A stretch of 64,000 nt of DNA from Amorphophallus konjac. Lineage: Eukaryota > Streptophyta > Magnoliopsida > Alismatales > Araceae. The position numbers were made by a program, and so were the translations under genes. The notes under the pieces were generated by a model. That model was given only the letters and a program-made list of their open reading frames with translations. It made no database searches and was not told where the DNA came from. The stretch is from assembly GCA_022559845.1 (NCBI GenBank), contig JAHNEJ010002885.1:1-64000 (forward strand), read 5' to 3'. Shown here in pieces: positions 22,000-31,176 of this stretch (its first letter is position 1; the number at the start of each line of letters is the position of its first letter).

Positions 22000-23712
22000 C
22001 TAGAGCAACAATCTCTTAATGAGTATCGTCCGGTGAGCCTGTGCAACTTTGTTTATTAGATTAACCTTTGCCTTATATGTGAGCGCATGGCTCCTTTGCT
22101 GCCTGCCATTATATCCCAAGAGCAAGGAGCTTTTGTCAAAGGACATTTCATTCTGGATAACATATCTCTTTCCAGACAATTGGTCAGGGATATTTATAGG
22201 AAGGTCCATGGTCATAATGTCATTTTCAAGTTAGACCTGGCAAAAGCGTATGATAGGATGGAATGGGATTTCACTCTGTCAGTGCTGAAGAGGTTTGGTT
22301 TCAGTTCAAGATTTATCTCATATGTGGGAATGCTGCTCTCCAATTCATGGTTCTCGGTGAACTTTAATGGCTTGAGTTCTGGTTTTTTCAATTCCACTCG
22401 AGGAATCAGGCAAGGCGATCACATTGCACCATACCTTTTTATAATGGCGTCAGAAGTGCTGAGCAGAGGTTTGCAGGAGCTATTTACATCAGGCAGAATT
22501 AAGGCGTACAGTGGCCCCCGGAGGTGTAATCAGGTGTTGCATCTGCTATATGTAGATGATACACTTATTTTTATGAATGCAGCAGCCCCTAACATGAAAA
22601 CCCTTCTCCAATTTTTAGATAAATAAAAAAAATATTCCATGCAAAAAATAAATGATGGGAAGAGCACTTTTCTATTGTCATCTAAGGCTGCGGCAAGGAT
22701 GGCTCAGAGCATTCAGGAAACTACAGGTTTCAAGTAGCACTCTGAGTAATGTAGGGGGTACATGCTCCCACATTCCAATGGGTGTCAGTTAGAGAGGCGC
22801 TCACTAATGAACAACATACAGTACATGGCACTTTGAACATCAACTGGGGTCTGATAAAGACAGATTTGGGGATCGGGGATCATACACCTTTATCCTTATG
22901 ATATGGGAAATTTGGAAAGCTAGGTGCAAGGCTAGGTTTGAAGGGAAGCACCTGCGATTGAGATACTTCATCAGAATATCTGTGCCAATATTCAACAGGC
23001 CTTGGACAGTATGGTTTTCCACAAACCAATTTTAGCTGAGCAAGCTAATATCCTTCATCAGTATAATCTCAGGCCTAGAGTAATGATCAAATCTCCATTG
23101 GTTGTTACAAGGTCACTAGCAAAGGATAACTATAAGTTGCATGTAGATGGTGCTTCAACTGGTAGCCCTGATCTTTGTAGAGGCAGAGGGTGTATCAGGG
23201 ACACTCATGGCAATTTCCTAATTGGTTTTGCTTTTTTTATGGGATGGGAACAGCCTCATAGCTGAAACAATGATGGTCTTCATTTAGTTGCCCGATACGA
23301 TTTTCCCTTGTCAGCCATCTATTCAGATTTTGCACTGTTGGTGCAGGCTATTCACACTAGAAGGACACCTAGCTGGGAGACTACAATGTGGTGGAGGAGA
23401 ATTCAAGCAACGTTGGGCAGTGCATCAGTGAGTCATGTGCATAGAGAGGGTAACACAGTGGCTGATTCTTTAGCGACTCATGCAAAAACCTCAGCCCAAA
23501 ATAGAATTTTTCTTTGTTTAGTGGATTTGCCACCGATGACGAAAGGGGATGTGGTCTTAGATAAGACCGGCCTGCCTAGCCTTAGATTCTCTCATTAGCT
23601 AATAGTTTGCAGGTTTTGATTTATCAATTGTAGTACAGGGGTGTGCCCCGATGATACTGTAAGCAAGATTCTTTCATAATGAAATAAAAAAAGAGCTCCT
23701 TCTGGAAAAAAA
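22000..23712 (+). pseudogene. L1-type LINE fragment: reverse transcriptase and RNase H
   Basis: The reading frame shows plant L1 reverse transcriptase motifs: EYRPVSLCN (about 22015), QGAFVKGH, DLAKAYDRMEWDF, TRGIRQGD, and the catalytic YVDD at about 22552 (most plant L1s have FADD). A second block, WEIWKARCKARFEG (about 22905), is the usual C-terminal region. The RVT_3-type RNase H follows from about 23135 (LHVDGASTGSP, later HREGNTVADSLATHA). A deletion has removed sequence between about 22740 and 22850. The 3' end is A-rich near 23712. It lies antisense to the transposase genes, either as an insertion or as captured sequence. Confidence 0.8.
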
Positions 23713-23729
23713 TAGGTGTGGGAGTCACA

Positions 23730-24445
23730 GTTCACTGATCCTCCCACCGAGCTCCCCCCTGAACCCCCCCTCCCACTAAACTCCCCCCCAACGACCTCCC
23801 CCCCCACCACCGGAACCCCCCCACCCTCCCGGAGCCCCCCCTCCTGCAGGCCCCTCCCCCTCCCAGACCACCCCCTCCCACCGAGCTGTCCCCTGAACCC
23901 CCCTTCCAACTGAACTCCCCCCCAACAACCTCCCCCCACCACCGGAACCCCCCCACCCTCCCAGAGCCCCCCTCCTGCAGGCCCCTCCCCCTCCCAGACC
24001 GCCCCCCTCCCACCGAGCTCCCCCTCCCTACCCCCCTCCCACCGACCTCCCCCTCCCCCCCTCCCACCGACCTCCCCCCCTGAACCCCCCCTCCCACTGA
24101 ACTCCCCCCAATGACATCCCCCTTCCCCCCCAACCACCGGAACCCCCCACCCTCCCGGAGCCCCCCCTCCTGCTGGCCCCTCCCCCTCCCACCGAGCCCC
24201 CCTCCCTGAACCCCCCCTCCCACCGACCTCCCCCTTCCAGCGAGCTCCCCCTGAACTCCCCCCAATGACCTCCCCCTTCCCCCCTGAACCCCCCTTCCAC
24301 CGAGCCCCCCCCCTGAACCCCCCCTCCCACTGAACGCCCCCCCCAGATGACCTCCCCCTCCCCCCCACCACCGGAACCCCCCACCCTCTCGAAGTCCCCC
24401 CTCCTACAGGCCCCTCCCCCTCCCAGACCGCCCCCCCCTCTTGGA
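23730..24445. repeat. C-rich minisatellite 1 (G4-prone on minus strand)
   Basis: Repeats built from blocks like ccctcccaccga, ctcccccctgaac and ccggaaccccccacc, in longer units of roughly 160-200 bp. The glycine-rich open frames on the minus strand are composition artefacts. C-runs of 4-8 spaced by a few bases make it strongly G-quadruplex/i-motif prone. Confidence 0.8.
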
Positions 24446-24667
24446 TTTTTTTCACCATAAAAAAAAACAAGACAGCCTAACAATAAATCTAAATAAGATT
24501 ACATAAATTAAAATAAAATGAAACAAAATATAAAGAAGAAATTAAATTTTTACTTACTATTTATTTGTAAAAAAATCTCTAAATCTTTCGTTCCCTTCCT
24601 CTCGACCGATTATCCTGCAATGAATATAAAAATATAATAAATAAAATAAATAAAATAATTAATCCAC
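24446..24667. other. AT-rich spacer
   Basis: AT-rich sequence with A-runs between the two C-rich arrays. Nothing recognisable. Confidence 0.5.
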
Positions 24668-25395
24668 GTCAGCCCCTTCCCCTCCACCGGCATCCCCTCC
24701 ACCCACCACACCCCCTCCCCCTCCATCGCACCCCCCTCCCCCTCCTGCTGACCCCCTCACCCAGTGACCCCCTCCCCCTCCTGCGACCCCCCTCCACCGC
24801 CTGCGACCCCCTCCCCCTCCACCGCACCCCCCTCCCCCTCCTGCGACCCCCCTCCCCCACCTGCGTCCCCCTCCACCGGCAGGCCTCCCCCTCCTGCTGA
24901 CCCCCCTCCCCTAGCGTAGCCCCTCCCCCTCCACCGCACCCCCCTCCCCCTCCTGCCACCCCCTCCACCGACAGGCCCCCCCCTCCTGCTGACCCCCCTC
25001 CCCCAGCACAGCCCCTCCCCCTCCACCGTACCCCCCTCCCCCTCCTGCGACCCCCTCCCCCTCCACCGCACCCCTTCCCCCTCCTGCGACCCCCCTCCCC
25101 CTCCTGCGACCCTCTCCCCCTCCACCGCACCCTCTCCCCCTCCCCCCTCCTGTGACCCCTCCCCTCCTGCGACCCTCCCGCTCCTACTGACCCGCCTCCC
25201 CCAGCGACCCCCCTCCCCCTCCACCGCACCCCTTCCCCCTCCTGCGACCCCCCTCCCCCTCCTGCGACCCCCCCTCCTCCGACCCTCTCCCCCTCCACCG
25301 CACCCCCTCCCCCTCCTGCGATCCCCCTCCCCCTCCTGCGACCACCCCCCTCCACCGCACCCCCCTCCCCATCCACCGGCCCCCCTCTACCGAAC
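24668..25395. repeat. C-rich minisatellite 2
   Basis: Short units of about 18-24 bp, such as ctccccctcctgcgaccccc and ctccaccgcaccccc, repeat for 0.7 kb. This differs from array 1 in unit sequence. The glycine/arginine-rich minus-strand frames are artefacts. Confidence 0.8.
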
Positions 25396-25690
25396 CTGTG
25401 TGTTGCGAGAGTGAGAGAGGGCGGGAGACGGCGGCCGGCGGCGGCGACGACACCGCCATGGGGAGCAGCGGACGGCTGCGCGCGGTGGCGGGAGAGGGAG
25501 GGAGGGGCTTACCGGTGGGGGGAGATGAGCCCGTCGGCGACGGTGTAGCTCCGTCGGCGACGGCGCACCTTCGACGGTGACAGCGGCGACGGTGTGAAAG
25601 TGAGAGGGAGTGAGAGGGAGAGGGAGAGCGGGGGGGGGGGGGGAGTGAGAGTGAGAGGGAGAGCGGGGGGGAATGGGGGGGCGTCAATAG
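25396..25690 (-). promoter_or_regulatory. GC-rich exon-like leader at the CACTA 5' side
   Basis: On the minus strand, a CT-rich tract (about 25690-25600) leads into a GC-rich stretch (ccgtcgccg repeated) that ends at CACCG|GTAAGCC near 25514, a good plant splice donor. Given that both genes run leftward, this fits the transcribed first non-coding exon of the element, or a captured host first exon. No protein match is recognisable. Confidence 0.4.
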
Positions 25691-25704
25691 TGGAGGGGGA
25701 TGAA

Positions 25705-25946
25705 TTTTTGTGACGGTATTTCGGACGGAAAATTTTTTTGTCTCAAATTGCAGACAGAAAATAATTCGTCTGAATATCCGTCTCTAAATTCAGACGTCTT
25801 AATTTTCGTCTGAAAATCCGTCACTAATTTAGATGGATATTCAGACGAATAATTTTCCGTCTTAAATACTGAGATGAAATAGGTCCGTCTGAATTTACAG
25901 ACATATTTGCGACGGATTAATATCCGTCGCAAGGTTCTGTCGCTAA
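25705..25946. repeat. CACTA right subterminal repeats
   Basis: Motifs such as ccgtctgaa, tccgtcgcaa and cagacgaataa occur in direct and inverted order and match those near the left end. Confidence 0.85.
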
Positions 25947-25966
25947 AGCTGCATTTTCTTGTAGTG
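25947..25966 (-). repeat. CACTA right terminal inverted repeat
   Basis: Ends cttgtagtg. The complement begins CACTACAAGAAAATGCAGCT. CTC duplicate follows at 25967-25969. Confidence 0.92.
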
Positions 25967-26400
25967 CTCCCTTTGGTGGTCTCAGGGAGACCGCTAGGCG
26001 GTTTTGAATATCGGTAGGCCCATGCGGTCCTCCCGGGGACCGCTAGGGTCATGGTGGCGGTCACGTGATAGACCGCTACCCTTGGGCTAGCGGTCGTCAT
26101 GCGACCATTTTCCCCGTTTGACCAAGCACCCTCGGGGTGCGTGATTCCGACCGTTGGAGGTCACGTGCGTCCTGGCGGTCATGGTGAGGACCGTTTAGGG
26201 CTGCCTCGCGGTCCTAGGACGACCGCTAGGCTGGGGATGGCGGGCTGGCGATAGACCGTCTTGCCCATCGTGACCCATCTCCTTGCAGTCCAGCAGAGGA
26301 CCGCTTGGCTTCTCTTCACAGTCCAGGAGGACCGCTAGGCCCCTTGCGGTCCAAGAGAGGACCGCAGGCCTGAGAGGCAGTCCTGTGAGGACCGCCACTT
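25967..26400. repeat. Hairpin-module array, Tekay-1 5' LTR (right part)
   Basis: Repeated dyads of the form gcggtc...gaccgc or tagcggtc...gaccgcta, for example gcggtcctcccggggaccgc (26016-26035) and gcggtcacgtgatagaccgc. The array starts left of the CACTA insertion at about 9943. Arms are 6-10 bp, loops about 6-14 bp. Matching arrays lie at the same place in the other LTR families here. Confidence 0.75.
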
Positions 26401-27410
26401 GGTTTCCTTTCGAGCGATGGTTTCCGTGAGTTGAGTCTTACCTCTAGTGACACGTCCACTAGTCGCAGTCTTCTTGCGGTACACGTGTGTTGACCCACCC
26501 GGGAGTGGTAGAGCGGCTTACCCCAGAGAGACGGTTTTTAAGCTGGTTTCCGTAGGTCCGCTTGCCTTTGCAGCTCGAGTCCGGCTTGGGGGAAAATCGG
26601 CTAGAGGACCTGACCTAGAGCAGTTGGTCTGTGTGTGCACACGTAGTTGGGGGCAGAGGACCCGCGCTAACGAGTGCGATCCCAGCTAGTCCTTGTTCTG
26701 AGTTCCTGGTTACTGTTGTGTGTCTCAGTCTCCGCCTGGGGCGTTGTAGGGAGACACTTGAGGCGTGGTGTAAGACGTCAGGGGACGCATCCGGCTGTTC
26801 TTCTAGTGGGTGGTGCTCCGTCTCCGGGCGGGTACGGACTTTTTTTTCCCCAGGTTTGAGGTCGGTTGACTTGGTACGGTTAGTTGTAGGGAGCTTTTCC
26901 ATTTATTTATTATTGCTTGCTGCTTCTACTGTACTCCTGCTAGATAGTGTTACTTTTTGCAGTTGTTTGCGCCGGTTGTCTAGTTTTCCTCGTTGTGCGG
27001 TGGGGGTCCGAGGGATCCCTACTGGGCCAATGAAATGAGGCTCACCCCGACTTTTTAGGTGAGGCGGGGTCATCGAGAGGCGCGACAGAGTTTCAGCGTG
27101 GTTCCTCTAGCCATGGTTAGTCGCCAGTTTGTCAGAGATGGGGTATGCCACGTGTACTTGTACTTTTCGTTCTGTTGACTGTACTTATTTTGGACATGAG
27201 ATACATTGGACCTTGTAGTAGTTTGGTTATTTATTTTATTATGTGCATTTTATTTTAGATTAATTGTGCTATCTCTGCAGTTATTTCAGCTTCTCTTGTA
27301 TTCCCACACCATCCTTTTAATCCTTCCGAGTCTTCGGGCTCGTGGGTGGCGGGCCGAGATTCGAGACGCGTCGGTTCCTTTCTGGTACTCGGATCCCCGG
27401 TCGTTACAGT

Positions 27411-27424
27411 TGGTATAAGAACGG
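27411..27424 (+). other. Degenerate primer-binding site of Tekay-1
   Basis: tggtataagaacgg follows the LTR end by two bases. It is a mutated form of TGGTATCAGAGC, complementary to initiator tRNA-Met. Confidence 0.7.
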
Positions 27425-27538
27425 GGTTGTGGAGGTACATAAGAACCTGCAATGATTGTAGTGGTCCAGAAGGTCCATGAATGTCCTATACAGTCGGCGA
27501 CTGGCGTAGGGCCCCCTGTGTTTTATTAATTCTGTTGT

Positions 27539-27903
27539 TTGTTTCTGTTAACAGGAGTAATCGCACCCAAGAGAGTGACTCGTTCCCAGCAGGGAGAGTC
27601 GGGTAGGGGCCAGGAAGGGCAGAGTAGAGTAGTGCTTTCGGATGATGCAGTTGGAGAGGTGAGAGTTCTCGGACCAGAGGAGTTCTTCCGGGGCATGTAT
27701 CAGTATGTTCTTCAGCAGCAGGGCGGTGATGTTGGCAAGGGTTCGTCGTCTCGAGGTGGTCCTGGCCGCGTGCTGAGGGATTTCTTACAGTTCCAGCCAT
27801 CTCTTTTCAGTGGGCAGCCAGATCCAGAGGTGGCTAGGGAGTGGTTAGATGACCAAGAGCGAGTGTTCAGTTCGATGAAGTGTCCCGAGGAGGAGAAGGT
27901 GGT
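27539..27903 (+). pseudogene. Tekay-1 gag, N-terminal part
   Basis: Open frame with RVTRSQQGESGRG, then QFQPSLFSGQPDPEVAREWL and ERVFSSMKCPEEEKV, the start of the chromovirus gag core (capsid-like, forms the particle). It is cut after EEEKV by NA-1 with duplicated GTGGT, and resumes at 47405. The frame extends by chance into the NA-1 LTR. The true start is uncertain, as no strong context marks an ATG. Confidence 0.8.
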
Positions 27904-28295
27904 TGTAATGCCCCGGATTTTTCGGATCTGGATCCGTGGGTTTTGGATCATCTTTTCACGGGTTTCGGATTGTGTCCGGTTGAGCTTCGAACAATTTTTA
28001 TCGGATTGTCGGACCCATTGGTGGTGTGCCCATGAGTTTCCTTGGGTCCGTGGTGTTGTGAGCATCATGCCGGTAATTTTCTGTAATTTTCGGAGCGCCT
28101 TTGTGGGTCCCGGGTTGCGTTTTAAGTTTTACGTGTATTTTCCGTCTGTCGGACCTTCGGAACCCCGTGTAGGGTGAACCGTTACGTTCTCCGACTCCGA
28201 GACGTTACCACGGTGATCAGCGTGTTCCAAGGACCGCGGGGGTATATTTTTTCTATTTTTTCATATTTTTGGTAATTTCCATATTTTCCTATATG

Positions 28296-28303
28296 TATAT
28301 AAA
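28296..28303 (+). promoter_or_regulatory. TATA box of NA-1 LTR
   Basis: tatataaa about 390 bp into the LTR, just before ccccttt and a CT-repeat tract, in the same arrangement as in the Tekay-1 and NA-2 LTRs. Confidence 0.6.
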
Positions 28304-28849
28304 CCCCTTTCTCTCTCTCTCCCCATCTCTCATTTCTCACTCTCTCCCTATCTCTTCTCACGCTCTCTCCTCTCTCCCTCTCTCTCTGGCGGCCGACGGA
28401 GCGGAGCGCGGGCGAGGCGGGGACGGCGCGGGTGAGTCACGGGCGAGGATGGGTGAGGATCGAGGCGATGGAGGCGCGGTGAAGCTCGGTCGCGGGTTCG
28501 TGGAACGGCGAGGGTTTCGTGGCGATTTCTTCGTGGATCGGCGAGCTCGGGGCTGGGAAATCATCGGTGGAGGTAGGGAGATGGACCCCCAACTCGTGCT
28601 CTTCCTTTCCCGCAAGTTTCTTAGGCCGTGGCGAGCCGAGCAGGCTAATCGGGGCGGCTTGGGAAAAACTCCATGTTTTTGGGTTGAGCATCGATCCGTC
28701 GTTTCGTGAAGTTTCGGACCGATTCGAGGGTCTAGATGCATGCTAGGGGTCCTAGGGGAGCTTCCCCCTTGTTTTCCCCATCATCCGTGGATGATCAGGG
28801 CATGGAACGGGTTTTTGGGTTTGTTCCCGCCGTCCCGTTCTCGGGACGA

Positions 28850-29335
28850 TTTGGCGGTCCTTCCAGAGACCGCCAGAGCCTTTGGCGGCCCAGGGTAGGT
28901 GCGCCAAAGCCTGTGGCGGCCTAAGGTGGGTGGGCCACAGGGCACTATTTGTCGGCAGGTCCTGACGTCGTTTGGCGGCCGCATGATAAACCGCCAGACG
29001 GTGTGGCGGCCTGAGGTTAGACCACTACCTCGTTTTGTCCGTCGCTTCTCGAGTCGCGTGCTTTCTGACCGTTGGGAGTCACGTGCCTCTAGCGGCCGTA
29101 GATACGAGTGCCAGAGGGCTTATAGCGTGCCAAGGCTTGACCGCTAGAGCACTGTGGCGGCCTGGGATGGGTGCGCCAGAGCTAGCATGGCTTCTTCGTC
29201 TAGCGCTCCTATGTTGGACCACTAGAGTCCTGTGGCGGACCAGTGTTTGACCGCCAGAGGCATTTTAGCGGCCTAATGCTAGACCGCTAGAGTCTGTGTG
29301 ACGGCCCAGGGTAGGACTGCTAGATGATTTTCCGT
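28850..29335. repeat. Hairpin-module array, NA-1 5' LTR
   Basis: About ten dyads with arms such as tggcggtc/gaccgcca (28850-28878), tggcggcc/ggccaca-type variants, and tagcggcc/gaccgcta. The arm theme is GGCGGC/GCCGCC rather than the GTAACGCG theme of NA-2, but size and location are equivalent. Confidence 0.75.
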
Positions 29336-31176
29336 GTCGGGTTCGCGTTGTGTTGGTCTCCGGTCGACCCGGTTGTGACCCAGTGGTTGACCTTCGGACT
29401 TGTGAGTGTCCCGGACACCCCCGGGATTTTGTGTCCGTGTTTCTGGGGTGTCGGGAGGTGCCGTGTTATCTCGATTAGCATGTTCGTAGGTGTGTGTTCC
29501 GGGCTTTGAGTCACGCTTGATCGAGTCACCGCGTATCGGTGTGTGTGCGGTGGAGTTCCCCCTCATGTCGTGAGTTTTCCTTGGAAGATGATTCCCAAGT
29601 GGGCCATGCGTTTGGCCTTGGGCTGCGAGTCCAGTTGTCCAGCCTGGGGTTGAAGGTTTCTCACTTTTCCTTGTGATGGGGAATCAGCGTGGCGGCTTGT
29701 GAGCTACCTTGGGAATCGTACTTCTGTGCTTTCCGCATGGGCCATGTGTGTGTGGCCTTAGTCCCTTTAGTTCCCTTCCCGAGGGAATGGTCTCGGCGGC
29801 TCGTGAGCTACCTCGGTATTCGTGCTATCATGGTTTTAGACCTAGGGATTAGACTAGATTAACGGCGTTGTGCCGTTGCGTACGACGGTCCTGACCCCGA
29901 GTCTTGTGACTCAAGGACCATTGGATTTAGTGAGTCTAGAGGACTGTCCAGAGGCTAGTGGCTCGTCGCCACTAGGTTCTTCTCGACTTTCGCGCAGGAT
30001 GTGTGCGTGTTTCTCAGACTTTCTCCTTGGAGAGTGGTCACACCAGTGACTCCCCACTAGTCGTAGCCTTCCAACATGCGAGTGGTCCCACCAGGGAGTG
30101 GTGGCGAGGCTACCGTGAGAGACAAATTTTTAGACTGGTTTCTGTCAGGCCCCACGTTTGACGCCAGAGTCCGGCTGAGGGGAAAACGAGTAAGTGGTCC
30201 AGAGCTAGGACGTATAGTCTGTGTGTGCACACGTGGTTGGGGGTAGTAGGACCAGCGCTTACGAGCGCGACCCCAGCTAGTCACTTACTTTGTGGTTACT
30301 TGTACGGTGTCCCCGTTCCACTAGGGGTCGAGGGGGACACCTGAGGCGTGGTCTAAGACGTCAGTGGACGCATCCGGCCTTACTTCTGGTGGGCAGGTAC
30401 TCCTGTCACGTGAGACGTGACTCTCCTATTTTCGAGTTCCATTTCCCGTCTGGGAGACGTGATTTTCTGGACCGTCCGGTGTTTCCGAGTTAGTGGCCAG
30501 GGTGCTAGTAGCTTTACCGAGGTTGCGTCTTGTTGGTGCGATGTCCACGGCCGGGTGGTCGAGGTTGCACCTTGGACAGCGTGTCCAGGTTGGCCATGTC
30601 CTAGGAGACAGGCCACTACGGCAGGGTTTCTGTGGATTTTTACTTCGGTAAGTGGTACTAGTGTGGTCTTGTAGCCCCCGACCGTGGGATTGGGGTGTGT
30701 TTTTCTGGTGCAGTAGGAGTAGCTGAAGTGCCGAGTTTTGACCGGCCACCGGTTCGCTGTTCCTGCTGTAGTTGTAGCTTTCCTTTCCACTATCGCCGTT
30801 GTCTCCGGTTGGGGTTCCGTGGGCCCCTGCTGAGTCTCTATTTGGAGACTCATCCCTATTTTTCAGGTGTGACGGTTCTTCCTCGAGGTTCGAGGGTGCT
30901 GTTCGGAGGTTCTTAGTTGCCAGCTTGCCGGGCCGAGTTTTCACTTGGCATGTGGTACGTTTGACTACTTTAGAATGTACTTTCTCTTGGACTAGACTCT
31001 GTTGTAGTAGTTGTTTATTTATTTCTGTTAATTATTGAATTATCCTACTTTAGTTCCTATTTCTTTGTACCTCCACACTCCTTTTGGCCCTTCCGAGCCC
31101 TCCTGGCTCATGGGCGGCGGGCCAAGATTCGAATGGTATCGAGTTCTTCCCGGTATCCGGATCTTGGGTCGTCACA

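Larger units (their letters stand above)
9965..25966 (-). mobile_element. CACTA (En/Spm-type) DNA transposon, 16,002 bp
   Basis: The element starts CACTACAAGAAAAAGCGGCT and ends with the complement of CACTACAAGAAAATGCAGCT, flanked by CTC on both sides (9962-9964, 25967-25969). The unoccupied site is visible in the Tekay-1 3' LTR at 52645-52647. Both genes, TNP2-like and Transposase_24-like, are on the minus strand. It also contains subterminal repeats at both ends, a ~177-bp satellite array, duplicated exons, three inverted repeats, a 310-bp direct repeat, a LINE fragment and C-rich arrays. The transposase frames are broken, so it is probably not autonomous now. Confidence 0.93.
9133..27408 (+). 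repeat. 5' LTR of Tekay-1, split by CACTA
   Basis: The LTR begins TATAATGTCTCGG (the 3' LTR has TGTAATGTTCTGG, so the terminal TG has mutated to TA) and ends TCGTTACA at 27408. Without the CACTA element and its 3-bp duplicate it is 2271 bp. The parts are 9133-9964 and 25967-27408. Internal landmarks are the TATA box at 9381, a CT-rich leader, a GC-rich segment, a splice-donor-like GAG|GTAGGG at 9654, and the hairpin array. Confidence 0.88.
27904..31176 (+). repeat. NA-1 5' LTR (3273 bp)
   Basis: TGTAATGCC...GTCGTCACA, followed by a primer site at 31179. It contains a TATA box (28296), a CT-rich leader, a splice-donor-like GAG|GTAGGG (28570), a hairpin array (28850-29335), and the uninterrupted site gcgagtggtcccacc near 30079-30093, where NA-2 entered the other LTR. 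Confidence 0.88.

Noticed and set aside
23595..25687. Long glycine/arginine-rich minus-strand frames as proteins
   Set aside because: They are read-through of C-rich minisatellites in which almost any frame is open.
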